DNA of 64,000 nucleotides from Terramyces sp. JEL0728 (GCA_027603945.1 JADIIU010000032.1:1-64000); one strand, 5' to 3'. Counted from the first letter of the stretch, positions 1 through 10,666 are shown. The notes: generated by a model not told the origin, from the letters alone. Translations and numbers: made by a program.

Positions 1-1940
1 CGATCATCCCAGCCAGCATATACTCCATCCTTGTATGTAGTCAAGTCCAATTCAGTGGTTTCTGCAGGATCGTTAGTCAAATCATAGACTGAAACAGACC
101 CAGAGAGATCGACTGCCATTTTGAGACCATTTTCGCGGACTTGAATGGCAGATAGACCTGGATTGGCAAATCCAAATCGCGGCTTGATGACTTCTGGATG
201 CAGTAAGCTGTTTCCTTCGTATCCATAGTCAAATACTGTGTCATTGGTGAATTGGTCATTTAAAATATCCATGATTGTTGGGACTACATCGAGGTTGGTT
301 CTATCTCCTGTGATTTTAGTGTTTTTCAACAATGGTTTCCATTTTTCGTTTTCAGTCCACAACATCAACGGCACTTTGAAAGTCACATCCAATACATTTC
401 CTGCAGCAAAGATTCCCTTTTCGCCAAATGCAAACCCGTGATCGCCATTGATAATTAGCAAAGTTTCTTTTGCAATGTCCTTTTTCTTCAGGTATTCAAC
501 GAGATTTTGCAACACTGCATCTGTATGGGATACTGTATTGAGGTAGTGGTTAACTTGCGTGTATTCAGATGTAGTATAGTCTCTCATTTCCCAGTTATCC
601 GGCAGATTCCATGGATGGTGGTTTGTGTTGGTCATGGAAGCCATATAGAACGGTTTCTTTGCCTCAACCTGCTCATCCATCCATTTAAACATTCTTGGTA
701 GAATAACTTCATCATCATATCCAAAATAGTTGACTTGCTTGTATTCAGAGTATCCTCCACTTTCAATATCAATTTCCTCTTTGCCATATAGAGGCAATTC
801 CATCTTGGCAGTGATTTTATCCAAATTATCAAAGACAGAGCTTGGTTCCATCAACGTTGTGCTAAATCCATTCTGTTTTAGTCTTGTTGGCAGACATGTC
901 TTGTAAAAGCTTCGTTTGTGTTCAGAAATGAAATCAGAGGGATGAGGGTACATTGAGCATTGCATAGACAGAATTGATTTGATTGTATATGAAACTACGG
1001 TAGAGAATGTGGGGGCATACGCGCATTCGTTGACAAATGAATCTAGGAATGGTGTAATATTTCTTTCCTTCATTGTTTCTGCATTCAACATTTTTTTCGC
1101 CAAAGGTGAATTGTAATTGAACGGATACATATCACCCCTTCCAGATTCTATTGAATACAAGATGACATTCTTGATTTCAGAATCTTTGGTTCGTTTCAAG
1201 AATGAAAAGTCTTTTATCTGGCTTCCAGGTTCGGCCGCAATATTAAAGGTGAACGAGGATTTTGCGGTTTCGGTTATTCCAAGATTTGAAAGCGCATCAT
1301 TCCAAGGAGCAATAATGAATTTGAAAAATACATTCTTTGACATTCTTGGATATGGCCAAGAAGGTCGTACGTATAATGCAATCATGAGATACACCAGATA
1401 AAGCATAACCCAGGTCAAGGTTCTTTTCTTGACTTGAGGTTTTGTGTTCACTGGAGCGTAATCGATGGTTCGTTTCGATTTGAGATAATTTACATAGAAT
1501 ACCAGCGCAAATACCGCAAATAAGCACAGATACACAACACCCATTACAAACATTTCCTCCTTTGACGATGCCATCTTTGAGAAATCTTTCCAGTTTTCCA
1601 CTACCTTGTAAATGATTGAAACGTCAAATTCTACTCCAGATATAATGATGGCGGTGGTGCACGTTGCGAGTAAAAACACATACAACGTTTTGCATAAAAA
1701 GCTGACTGCATATGCGAAACTATAGATTATTCCAGACCGCTTCAACGTAAAGATATCCAAATAGTACATGCCGAATAGAAAGATTGCATCCTGATAGAGA
1801 ACAGAGAGAAACAGCAGAAACATGTCGATAAACGCATACCTTCCTCCTTCCACAAACGCCAGTAGCAGTTTATAATATATGGATATTATGATGAATGAAT
1901 GGAAATATGATTTGCTGAACAGACCCAAGAAGTGCTGCAT
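1..1940 (-). CDS. LTA-synthase/sulfatase-like membrane enzyme (3' end cut by window edge)
   Basis: The frame is open from an ATG at 1940 to the left edge, giving at least 646 residues without a stop. The first ~200 residues hold about five hydrophobic membrane segments, followed by a soluble domain of the alkaline-phosphatase superfamily (sulfatase PF00884). Visible motifs are IESGRGDMYPF (metal and nucleophile region), TNTNHHPW, and NGDHGFAFGEKG with the metal-binding Asp-His. The sulfatase CxPSR formylglycine signature was not seen, so a phosphotransferase or phosphodiesterase like lipoteichoic-acid synthase fits better than a true sulfatase. The layout (multi-pass N-terminus, exposed catalytic domain) matches LTA-synthase-type proteins. 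Substrate is unknown. No intron was needed. Confidence 0.75.
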   Translation of the reverse strand, partial: MQHFLGLFSKSYFHSFIIISIYYKLLLAFVEGGRYAFIDMFLLFLSVLYQDAIFLFGMYYLDIFTLKRSGIIYSFAYAVSFLCKTLYVFLLATCTTAIIISGVEFDVSIIYKVVENWKDFSKMASSKEEMFVMGVVYLCLFAVFALVFYVNYLKSKRTIDYAPVNTKPQVKKRTLTWVMLYLVYLMIALYVRPSWPYPRMSKNVFFKFIIAPWNDALSNLGITETAKSSFTFNIAAEPGSQIKDFSFLKRTKDSEIKNVILYSIESGRGDMYPFNYNSPLAKKMLNAETMKERNITPFLDSFVNECAYAPTFSTVVSYTIKSILSMQCSMYPHPSDFISEHKRSFYKTCLPTRLKQNGFSTTLMEPSSVFDNLDKITAKMELPLYGKEEIDIESGGYSEYKQVNYFGYDDEVILPRMFKWMDEQVEAKKPFYMASMTNTNHHPWNLPDNWEMRDYTTSEYTQVNHYLNTVSHTDAVLQNLVEYLKKKDIAKETLLIINGDHGFAFGEKGIFAAGNVLDVTFKVPLMLWTENEKWKPLLKNTKITGDRTNLDVVPTIMDILNDQFTNDTVFDYGYEGNSLLHPEVIKPRFGFANPGLSAIQVRENGLKMAVDLSGSVSVYDLTNDPAETTELDLTTYKDGVYAGWDD

Positions 1941-2498
1941 GCTGGATTTTTCCCTGTAGTTTTTTTGTTTTTAAATCAGTCACGGACGGATGTGACTTGA
2001 ATGGCTTTGGTGAAACTTAATGACTACGCCAAGAAGAATTCGGATGTGTATACCAAAGAATTATATTGGGACTGTAATCTCCCAAAGTTATCGGTTAGCA
2101 ATGCTTGCTCTGGCGACAGTCGCCGAGCTTATTGGAAAGTTTAAGATCGGGTGATTTGAATATTAGACGGCCGGGTTTCAGCGCCATCCCCATTAAGCCA
2201 GTCTAGTTGCAAACTACTGACCCCCATGACCAGCAAAATATCAGAGGATTTATCTTAGCCAACTGTATAGTCGAGTTGCTACTGATCTTGCATTTCAGTG
2301 TCTGGATGAGAACTGTCTGTTACAAGACAAGCTGCAGGTCAACTCTAATAAAACTTTGTGGGTTTTGCAGTGTATTTAATTACTCTCAAATCTGTAGACT
2401 GCCTCCTTGTCGATTGTAACCATCTGTTGAAAAGCCCTCATTTCCATTGCTAGTCCACGTATTTTAGAACGTAAAGTTTTTCGCGATATTTTGAATAA
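1941..2498. other. Intergenic region between divergent genes
   Basis: This 558-bp stretch separates the divergent starts of the sulfatase-like and F-BAR/RhoGAP genes and presumably holds both promoters. Short open frames in it show no recognisable protein. No RNA gene or repeat was seen. Confidence 0.5.
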
Positions 2499-4845
2499 AT
2501 GAAGGAAGAAGCAGAGGTACAAGAAACTAATAGAGACGCAAGTGGACATTTACGATTCGATAAAACAGTTTTTCAGCGGAGATGAAGCCCGATATAACAG
2601 AATCTGCAGCTATCTTTCCGACAGATTGACTATCGAATACAACTACTCCAAGGAAATGGAAAAAATGTCAAAGAAATACATGACCAGCGTAATTATTACT
2701 TATGAAAGGATGTCGGATTTGAAAAGACTATCGACAAAGTGATTACAAAATTTGCCGAGTACGATTCTATCGTTGGTTCAGAGCATGACAAATTCCGCTC
2801 GTATTTAAACTTGTCGCTGGAAGAATTAACGATACTCAAAAAGAATCAGGATATTGTGCTCAAACAGATAAAGGAAAATATAAAGCCAGTAGCGCGCTAC
2901 CATTTGGAACTGGCATCCACTGGTATTCCAAAAGTATCTCATACTAACAATAGAGTAAATCAAATTACATCAAAAAAGTTGAGCAGGAAAAGGAAAATAT
3001 AGATACCAAGAATAGCTCAAAGGTGAGCAGATACTTAATATAGATTTACAAGCTGGGTAAAGATGTTGCAGCAGCAGGTAGACAATCGCTAACAAAAGAA
3101 CATGCATATCGCGTCGGAATAACCCACTTGGAAGAAGCACGATTGCAATTATACTCCACACGAGATAGTACCAGACATCAATATGAAGTATTGGAAAAGG
3201 AAAGAAACACTCTTCTCCAAAAAGTGATTAAACAATATTCTAGGATGCAGCAGCGAATGATTACAAGATTTGACGAGGAATACAAGTCTGTATACGAAAT
3301 ATCCCAAAATATTAATCCGTTTGACGATACAAACACTGCGGTTAAATCGTTCATGCAGACGTGGAAGATTGCAGACAAAGTGTATTTTGAACATTATAAA
3401 AACAAATTGCCCGCCAAAGATATGGTGTTTGGAGTACCACTTTCAATTGCGTCCAGAGGGAGTCCAGATTACCTGCCACGAATCCTGCCAAGATGCTTTG
3501 ATGCAATTGAAAAACGAGGTTTTAGTCGATTAATCCAGGTATCAATTCGGAAGGGATCTATCGTATTGCAGCTAGAGTGTCCGATGTCACAGATTTAAAG
3601 ATTGCGTGCGAAACAAACTTGGATGAAGTAAACTTTATGGATGATACAATCGATATTAACGCAGTTGCTGGAGTAGTTAAAATGTATATAAGAGAACTAC
3701 CAGACCCACTCCTACTGTTTCCAGTGAAAGAACGAATTGAATATTCAGTCAATGTTGCAGCGACACCTCCAACGCCAATTCCTGCCGAAGAAAGACTGGC
3801 AAAACTCAAATACAAAATAAAGTCAATGACCAAGGAAAAGGAGGCTGTCTTGAGAGCATTACTCCAGCATTTGAACAGGTGAATAGAATTAATGCAGGAT
3901 TATTGCAAATTCCAGCGTCAACAAGATGCCAACAGGGAATATTGCAATGATATTCAGTGCAGTGATTTTCCATAGCCAACAAGACATTCCACAGGAAAAG
4001 GAAAACAAGTCTTGGTTTGGAAAGCACAACGCTGACCACCAAGATATAGCTTTCGGAATGATCAAGGCCGATTCAGTACTATTTAGTTGATTTAGGTTAT
4101 TGAAGATTTATTGACCAACTATGATGAAGTATTTTCCATTCCGCTGGACAAGAAGGCATTCAGCAACCCTGATATAACTGTTAAAAAGAATTCAATGAGA
4201 ATCGTGTACGATTTACCGCCAGAGCTACCAAAACGGATATACGCGTCCAACGATGATTTGTCCAGATTTAAAGACGAGCCAGTGCTTTCGCCTGAAGAAT
4301 CGATTGACAACACCAAACAATCTAAAGATGACGTTGGTACAATTAGGAAACACTCGAGAGAGGAAATTACTTCAAAAGGGAACTTGTTTGAAGATGACGA
4401 CGAACTGCCTGAATTACCAGAAGAAAATGCACCTCCTCCAATAGAAAAAGATGCTGAACCAATATTCACACCTTCCAACTTGGATTTACCCTCTCCCGCC
4501 AAGGTTTTAGCCCCGCTTGATGCCTCGAGTCCAATTTCAATTCCAGATTTAAGTACTAATTATGTGGTGGGGAAATCTGGTTCCATTCATACAGCATTGC
4601 CGCAAATACCTAGAGTTTCAAGTTACAGGCTGAAATCAGAGCTTAATGATAGCAATCCTCTTCTATCTGATATTATGCAATCGATGGATCCACAAGATTT
4701 GGGCCATAAACCACCCAGCGCGCACCAATCTGTAGACTGTCTCGCCTTCAATGCCTCTGAATATCCTGATATCGACAAGCTCAACTTGGTATCAATAGAA
4801 TCAACCGACGAAGTGGACGATCCCAACATCATAAGATTAGAATAA
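2499..4845 (+). CDS. F-BAR and RhoGAP domain protein (Rgd1-like)
   Basis: Eight exons encode 735 residues. Introns at 2517-2535, 2689-2708, 2934-2953, 3023-3043, 3519-3538, 3879-3897 and 4076-4095 are 19-21 nt, and their removal leaves 2208 nt, exactly 736 codons. Residues ~5-245 form an F-BAR-like coiled coil (YDSIKQFFSGDEARYNRI onwards). The RhoGAP domain follows at ~280-490: FGVPLS, the arginine finger in SEGIYRIAA (restored only after splicing), NKMPTGNIAMIF, and VIEDLLTNYDEVF across the last splice. The C-terminal 240 residues are acidic, Pro/Ser-rich and likely disordered. F-BAR proteins bind curved membrane and the GAP domain switches off Rho-family GTPases, so a role in polarity, septation or wall integrity is inferred from Rgd1. 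ATG 2499 is the first in frame. Confidence 0.9.
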
Positions 4846-4915
4846 AATCGTTTTGTATAAAATTGAAAATAATATGTGTTTGATCTTTTATATCACATTA
4901 AAAAAGATTTCGTAA

Positions 4916-5568
4916 TTAAAATCCAGATGCAGCGAGGGTAGCGTTAACTGCCTTTAATTCTCCAGCAGCCTTCTTTTCAGCGGCAGCACGAGCACGTAAG
5001 AGAGCCTTCTTCTTTTCGTAGAATGCCTTGGATTTAACCTTTCTCTTTTCTTCAAGAGTGGCAACAACATCGTTGTATTTCCATCCAAATTCGGCGGATA
5101 AACGTTTCAAAGTGGTGTATTTACGTCCTGGAGCAAGACGGAGGACACGAAGCGCTTGTGGGATAACAAGACGCTTTTGTTTGTCGTATGGTGGTGGAAC
5201 ACCTTCGAATACCTTAAGACGTTCCAAAGCAGCAGCCCCACGAGCAGTCTTGTGTGGGATCATACCACGGATGCATCTGTAAAAGATACGGGAAGGAGCT
5301 CTAAAGTGGAATGCACCTCTCTTTGGGTTTACGATACAACGTTTGCGCATGAAAGCCATGAACTTGACTATTATTAACATTTAATTCTTACGTTTGTTAC
5401 GGAAAAATGGTCCTGACATGTTGATTTCTTCGCAACGAACTAAGGTGACTTTTTGTCCGTTCAATAATTGTTTTGCAACAGTTGCAGCAAGACGTCCCAT
5501 AAGGTGACCTTTGGCGTCGACGACAATTTCCTGATATTAATCCAATGCTGTACCTTTTCAAATGCCAT
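4916..5568 (-). CDS. RPL16: 60S ribosomal protein uL13 (RPL16/RPL13A)
   Basis: Three exons encode 201 residues, close to yeast RPL16 (about 199). Introns at 5531-5553 (23 nt) and 5368-5391 (24 nt) are the longest simple introns in the window. The first exon encodes only MAFEK. Family landmarks are [41 protein letters not shown] (rebuilt across intron 2), [22 protein letters not shown] and [13 protein letters not shown]. The C-terminus is Lys/Ala-rich as in eukaryotic uL13. It is a structural protein of the large cytosolic ribosomal subunit. Its stop lies 70 bp from the stop of the converging RhoGAP gene. Confidence 0.95.
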
Positions 5569-5821
5569 AGGGTTTAAAAAAAGTGAAGAAGCCGACTTGG
5601 AAAAAAGAATCAAGAGGATTTTTTTTGGACACTGTGAGCCAATTAAAATCTCCGAAAGGTCACGTGAAAAATGGTAAATTATGCTTGGAGCTGTTTTAAA
5701 AATCTCCCCAGTAACTTTCATTCAGCGTTAGTGATTCTTCTCAGTCTATATTTCGCATGCCATTGATGATTATTCAAGATATAAAGTTAGAGAATTAGCG
5801 ATGGGCTGCTTTATGTGGTTT

Positions 5822-6559
5822 TTATTCTATGGAAAATTGAAAGACAAAGTACACTTGATCAGTGCTTTTGTTGCGCAGAGCCATTCGGAACGGTTGCCCG
5901 TCAAATACCTGACTCAAATCAAGGGCGAATCCGCCAGGAATTTTGGCCTCCCAATTATTAGCGTCAAAGTAAGGATTGTACAAATCAAATGCAACAGTTT
6001 GCCCAGCCTTCAACGTTGTTTCTTTTCTTGTTTGCAAACTTGAGAAAAACTTTCGTCTAAATTCTGCAGTGTTTTCGCACTCATTTTCGCCGCTGATCAT
6101 ATTGCTGATATCTTCCTGGATATTCACTTGAAATTTCTGTAATTTTTCCATGAATGTTTGAAACACGTTCGCGCTTGAAATTGCATAACTTTGAACGTAT
6201 GGCGAGTCTTCATTCAGCTTTACTGTTGACATTGGTGCTATGAATCCCCAAAATGCTGACAGTAAATAAGGGATGTTGATGGGCCGTTCCCACTCTGTCC
6301 TCCATACCAAATCTTCCAAAGCAATGTCCTCTGTAAATTGGCACTGCACTTGACAGCTTAAAAGCCGACTTCTGCCGTCGAAATAATTGATGATTGGTAT
6401 GCGCTGAGTTTTGTTTGGTGGTTGTCCACTGAAATCTTTGATACGCAGTAAAATGTACCCAGAGAAAATATCTGTCTGCAAATAGTACGGATGCTCTTCA
6501 TCATTTGGGTTGATGATAGTCATCGAATCATAATCTTGGCCTATTTGTATGGTTAGCAT
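5822..6559 (-). CDS. Duc1-like DUF1769 family protein
   Basis: A single exon of 245 residues. The sequence matches the fungal DUF1769 (PF08588) pattern: SGYILLRIKDFSG near the N-terminus, a YFDGRSRLLSCQVQCQF strand, a WERPINIPYLLSAFWGF segment, and a C-terminal DLYNPYFDANNWEAKIPGG motif. S. pombe Duc1 of this family binds PI(4,5)P2 and localises to the cell cortex near ER-plasma membrane contacts; the same job is inferred here. There is no signal peptide or membrane segment. ATG 6559 is the first in frame. Confidence 0.65.
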   Translation of the reverse strand: MLTIQIGQDYDSMTIINPNDEEHPYYLQTDIFSGYILLRIKDFSGQPPNKTQRIPIINYFDGRSRLLSCQVQCQFTEDIALEDLVWRTEWERPINIPYLLSAFWGFIAPMSTVKLNEDSPYVQSYAISSANVFQTFMEKLQKFQVNIQEDISNMISGENECENTAEFRRKFFSSLQTRKETTLKAGQTVAFDLYNPYFDANNWEAKIPGGFALDLSQVFDGQPFRMALRNKSTDQVYFVFQFSIE

Positions 6560-6905
6560 AATCGGGGTTTCAAAGTTCTACGCAAAAAATTGTACATTTT
6601 TGTTGTCATAAAGAAATAGTTGTTTGTTGAAAATGAATATAAATAAGTAAATAGCCTGCTACACACCCTAGATTAGTTTTCTCAATGTACGAAAACAAAA
6701 CGGTTAGGCAGAGATGGGAATTAGCAGTGAGAAGCAACAGGGAAACGCGCTGATACTACAAATGTGCATACAAAGTTGCCCTAATGATGCAGAAGCAGGA
6801 GTCATTTAGATGTGCAAGGTAGAACAAGAGTTGCGATTGTTGGGATCTGCATAGTGTTCAAAAAGATAGATATAATGAGTTGTGGTATTGAAAGCACATT
6901 TATTA
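6560..6905. other. Intergenic region
   Basis: A 346-bp stretch between two minus-strand genes. It holds the 5' flank of the Duc1-like gene and no recognisable coding or RNA feature. Confidence 0.5.
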
Positions 6906-8343
6906 TTAATAAATTATTGTTCCGTTGCAGGTAAATTTCAATTTACCAGCGTATAATAGCCTGTCCCCCATGTCGTATAGATCCTTGACAAACCTATTTC
7001 GCACAGTCTCGTTAAACGTGATTCTATAGTCTCTGATAATATTAACGGCCCCATACTGATCCCAATCGTAAGATTGCTCTTCCTTCATTTCCTCGAACCA
7101 AACAGCCGCTTGAAGCTTGGGTAGTTTAACTTTTTGCTTGTCCAGGATAGAAGTCCAAAATATAGCCCTACAATTAACTAAAAGCACCTCCACCAACTTT
7201 CTTTAATCTGTGCTTCTTGGTCGACCAGCGGTGTCGATAAGTCATCCTTGATCAGCGGACGTGAATTTGGTGCATTGTACGCAAATGCTGACCCAGTTTC
7301 GGAAAGAATAAACGGTTTGCCTTTTTTCAAAACAAACCTGTCGTAGAAATTCAAGTATTCTTTATCTGACCTGAGAGTAGCTACAGCTTTTGGGTCATAG
7401 AAAACTAAATCTGGCACGACAGCGGTTTGATGGGTGGTGTGTGAATGACGGTAGTAATTGTAAATTGATATTCCTACCCAGTCAACCCATTCATCGCCAG
7501 GATAAAAGGGAAGGTACGGATCATCTAGTACCGTTATTCTCCCGTCATTGTTCGTATCCAGCATTTTAAACCCTTCCGAATCTTTTGGTGGGAACCCAGA
7601 GACGCCAAATGGATACCCAAACCCAGAGTTTGGACTCCATACCATTGCAGTCATATTGGTCTGTTCTCTAATCAATTTAGTCAAGGTGATCCAAGTCTTT
7701 TTCTGTTCTACAGGCTGGAACCCATACGGCATCCAATTACCTGAGTTAATGCGTATTACCATTCATTTCATGCATAAATCTTAATAGGACAGGCACGCCG
7801 TATTTGGAATTAACTTTACGCATGAAAATTGCAAATTGTTGGAGGATGTCTGTTCCAAGCTCGTCTGCTCTTATCGTTGGTTGAAGAGTGACTTCCAGCA
7901 TCCCGCCTTGTTCCTGCATTAACTGTGCCTGCCATTCAATAATATTTTCTTCGTAACCAGTATTGTTGATTTTCACAAAAGTGCTGAATTAGAAAGACTT
8001 ACTTCATTAGTGGGACTGCTGGTCCACCTAAGCGATCTCTGAGTGCTTGTGGATGGTCAATAGCCCAGTCCAAACTGAATCCAAAAATAAATTTATCTGG
8101 CGGTGGTTCCAATCTTGCCCTTGTTGTCTCATGGTAGCATATATGACTATCTTTTGAACCTACAGGCGGCATATATACAGAGTCTGATGGCCGAATTGCT
8201 AAATTTTAGTTGTATTTACGTGGAATGAATCTGATGTGAACCATGTATACTTGATATGCCATTGCGAATATACTAAGCATGAATGCAAAGGTTGCTTTGA
8301 AATAGAATACTACATTGCAGCATCGTCTGTACGCTTTTCCCAT
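6906..8343 (-). CDS. GH26 family glycoside hydrolase, type II membrane-anchored
   Basis: Five exons encode 452 residues. Introns lie at 8199-8219 (21), 7984-8002 (19), 7741-7759 (19) and 7168-7187 (20), and the exons sum to 453 codons. A short basic N-terminus is followed by a hydrophobic helix (FAFMLSIFAMAYQVYMV), so the enzyme is probably membrane-tethered. The GH26 acid/base region RFMHEMNGNWMPYG (~residue 180) is restored by splicing, and the nucleophile region is LSETGSAF (~328). MVWSPN and DWVGISIYNYY also fit. GH26 enzymes are mainly beta-mannanases or beta-1,3-xylanases; which one applies is unknown. An in-frame stop just upstream supports ATG 8343. Attack on algal or plant mannan would fit a parasitic or saprotrophic zoosporic fungus, but that is inference. 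Confidence 0.8.
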
Positions 8344-8483
8344 TGCAAGGTAAACTTAGTGGGCTTCTGTGAATGGATGGACCCAATCAATCAAACCCAA
8401 ATTATTTTTGAATATGAAAACACTACTTGGCATTGAAGAATATCGGTAAAGGATAATACGCTAATAATTGACTTGTATGTTTA

Positions 8484-8996
8484 TTATAAAATGTTGGCGA
8501 GGACAGTCAAGCAAATGATTTCACCAAATACCATAGCAGTGCTCAACATTGAAGCATGAGCACTATTACTGTTGAAATTAGCGCCGGTAGTAGTGGTGGA
8601 ATGAGCTGCTTGGGTAGCAACATTGCCTCCAGGAGCAACAGTCAGCGCCGGGAGTCCAGTTGCTGCAGAACCAGAAACAGCGGCAGTCGGTTTATTCTGA
8701 ATATCAGATGCTGCACTGCAGTATTGACTTTGGGCTTGCTGGTACACGATAGCTTGACTGCTTGAAGGACATAGCTGTGCAAAGCATCCTGAAACTCCTT
8801 GGGATTTTTGACATAAGCAAGAATAGTACTGGGCGTTTTGGTCTTTCAAGGATTGGCAAGCGCTTTGCGGGTCGTTACCAGTCTGCATGTAGTTTGAAAT
8901 ACATAAACTGAATGTGGTAGCAGCTGTCCCTGTTGCTCCTGTGCAGGTAATTTGTGCTGACGCAGATGCAATTAGTTGTAATCCAAGTATGAACAT
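8484..8996 (-). CDS. CFEM-like eight-cysteine GPI-type surface protein, paralogue 1
   Basis: About 170 residues in one exon. I chose ATG 8996 because it opens a signal peptide (MFILGLQLIASASAQ); the open frame extends further upstream but shows nothing secretory there. The mature part has eight cysteines with the spacing C-x-C, x8, C-x4-C, x16, C in the second half, close to CFEM domains. A Ser/Thr/Ala-rich stalk and a C-terminal hydrophobic tail suggest a GPI anchor. CFEM proteins act at the fungal cell surface, some in haem or iron uptake. It is one of three related genes in a row. The first half lacks the usual CFEM aspartate, so haem binding is uncertain. Confidence 0.7.
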   Translation of the reverse strand: MFILGLQLIASASAQITCTGATGTAATTFSLCISNYMQTGNDPQSACQSLKDQNAQYYSCLCQKSQGVSGCFAQLCPSSSQAIVYQQAQSQYCSAASDIQNKPTAAVSGSAATGLPALTVAPGGNVATQAAHSTTTTGANFNSNSAHASMLSTAMVFGEIICLTVLANIL

Positions 8997-9298
8997 TCCT
9001 TTTTTCCTTATTTCCAGTCCTTTATATGTGGGTCCGAAACAGGTGGCTTGTTCACCGTTTTGGTTTATCCAATGCCTCATGTTGATTAAAAAATATATTA
9101 AATCACGAATATAGAAAAGAGATGTCTGCGTATCGATCATTATTAATTTCGATGTTTGTTCTCCCCAAATAAGGTGTGTTGGCGGAAGGTGTTTTGGATG
9201 GATATTAAATATCGATCCGTGAGATTGATAGTGCCAGCGATCTGAAAGATAAATAATCAAAAAATGGGCATTCTACCGGTACTCACCTTTCAAATTTG
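8997..9298. other. Intergenic region between divergent CFEM-like genes
   Basis: A 302-bp shared 5' flank. The upstream extension of the minus-strand frame to about 9260 is open but has no domain and precedes the signal peptide, so I treat it as untranslated. Confidence 0.4.
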
Positions 9299-9816
9299 AT
9301 GGCTGCACTTTTTCTACAAAAAAGTTTAATGTCGCAAATAACCTGCAGTATTGGCTTTCTGGACAAATTCAATACCTGTATAGCTGGTATCATGGTAACT
9401 GGATCAGGAGCCCCCGTACCTCCATCCCAACAATCAGCAGAAACAGTATGTAAAAGCCAGAATCTAAATCAAATACAGTACTGGGCTTGTCTATGCTCTA
9501 CCAGAACCGCAATTGTCCAATGGTACGATATTTTTATTCTAGTTTTTCTCACTATTGTTCAGACTTGGACTCGCCAATCAGTTCGTTTATTTCAGCTCAG
9601 GACAAAGCTTGCGGTGCAGCACAATCTAGCACTGTTAATGGAACCGCAACTACTACTGGACTGCCACCATTAACTATTATCCAAGATGTGCCTTTACCAA
9701 CCACTAAACCTAGTGGAGTGATACAAGGAAATGGCACCACATTCATCCCGCTAAACTCTGCTAATTCCAAACTTGGCTATTTATGTATTTTGGCGCTAAT
9801 TGTTGCTGTGGTATAA
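9299..9816 (+). CDS. CFEM-like eight-cysteine GPI-type surface protein, paralogue 2
   Basis: Two exons encode 165 residues, with a 20-nt intron at 9523-9542. Splicing creates a cysteine codon from TG and T, giving VQCFSHYC, which matches the C-x3/4-C step in both neighbours. Eight cysteines are present in the same order as paralogues 1 and 3. The C-terminus is Thr/Pro-rich with NGT glycosylation sequons and ends in a hydrophobic GPI-type tail. The N-terminus (MAALFLQKSL) is a weaker signal peptide than in the paralogues, so the true start could involve an exon I did not find. The stop runs straight into an AATAAA signal. Confidence 0.65.
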
Positions 9817-9834
9817 TAAATAATCCTTTTTTAT

Positions 9835-10364
9835 TTAAAATAGTACAGCGAGCATTGCCAAGACAAGCGCGGACCATCTAGAGATAGATTCTGCATCTGA
9901 AGCAGTGGTGGTTCCTGCTTTAGTAGCCGCATTGATAGCCGCATTGGCAGTGGTAGTAGTGGTTGGAGATGCAGTAACAGCTGGAAGCGTAAGCGGCGGC
10001 AATTGTGCACCAGTTTGAGTAGTGGCAGGAGGGGCAAATTGGGCAGCAGCGCTACAGTACTGAGTAGTCAATTGTTGGTTTGTGCCAATGATAGGGTCAT
10101 TAGGACAAAAAGCATAACTCGATTAGCGCGATTTTACCAGTTCATTCCATAAGTCATAAGATTACAAAGACATTTAAAGTATAACGCTTGGCTTTGCAAT
10201 TGATATCCAGCGCAGGCACTAGTTACATCAGAGAACCCGCCCAAGTTGGTGATTGGGCTTACAAGCACGTTGCTGACACATTGGTTAAATGTTGGCATCT
10301 GAACAGCCTGGATACATGAGAATTGAGCAGAGGCTCCCAAGATGAGCAAAGCAGTAGCAATCAT
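9835..10364 (-). CDS. CFEM-like eight-cysteine GPI-type surface protein, paralogue 3
   Basis: Two exons encode 169 residues, with a 20-nt intron at 10118-10137. The protein has a signal peptide (MIATALLILGASA), then eight cysteines in the family order, including YFKCLC and the splice-restored NCYAFC. A long Thr/Ala-rich stalk and a hydrophobic C-terminus fit a GPI-anchored wall protein. The intron sits at the same place as in paralogue 2, between CxC and C-x3/4-C, while paralogue 1 has none there. That supports a common origin with intron loss in one copy. Confidence 0.7.
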
Positions 10365-10531
10365 TACCTTGCTATGGCTTGCAGCTTATTTATACTCTTT
10401 TATTTGTTTGGAGGGGCAGTAAACAAAGATCGTGGAAATGATAACAATTTGTACAGGATATTCAAAGGTGGGAAAGGTAAGATTACTGAAAGAAATATCG
10501 CCATCGTGGAAAGCACTCGTTATCCGGCTGA

Positions 10532-10666
10532 CTATACCTCATACTTGGTGCTCTTGAGTTGTCTCGACCAGTAATATTGAATTTGTTGGGGACGCCATTC
10601 TTGGCAGGCGCGCATGTCTTTTTCGCCCTTAAGTGTTTGCCAAGTTTCTAAATCGGTACGTTCCAT
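10532..10666 (-). CDS. Possible small protein, unrecognised
   Basis: A short frame from ATG 10666 encodes METDLETW-like, Gln/Trp-rich sequence (ERTDLETWQTLKGEKDMRAC, then EWRPQQIQYYW). The frame stays open further upstream to about 10790 without a clear start. A 22-nt GTA...AG segment at 10516-10537 could be an intron that moves the stop to 10483. The composition looks coding and the size suits a small mitochondrial protein, but no family was recognised. Confidence 0.25.
   Translation of the reverse strand: MERTDLETWQTLKGEKDMRACQEWRPQQIQYYWSRQLKSTKYEV

Noticed and set aside
2207..2419. A 70-codon plus-strand frame upstream of the RhoGAP gene
   Set aside because: No recognisable protein, lies in a divergent promoter, and its composition is unlike neighbouring genes.
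2517..2533. A 17-nt first intron ending at the first AG
   Set aside because: It shifts the frame. The AG two bases later (19 nt) keeps the F-BAR start in frame.
3539..3553. A 15-nt GT...AG segment in the RhoGAP gene as an intron
   Set aside because: Removing it gives the wrong frame and loses GIYR. The 20-nt intron at 3519-3538 restores it.
8996..9260. N-terminal extension of CFEM-like paralogue 1 to a start near 9260
   Set aside because: It would bury the signal peptide about 88 residues inside the protein.
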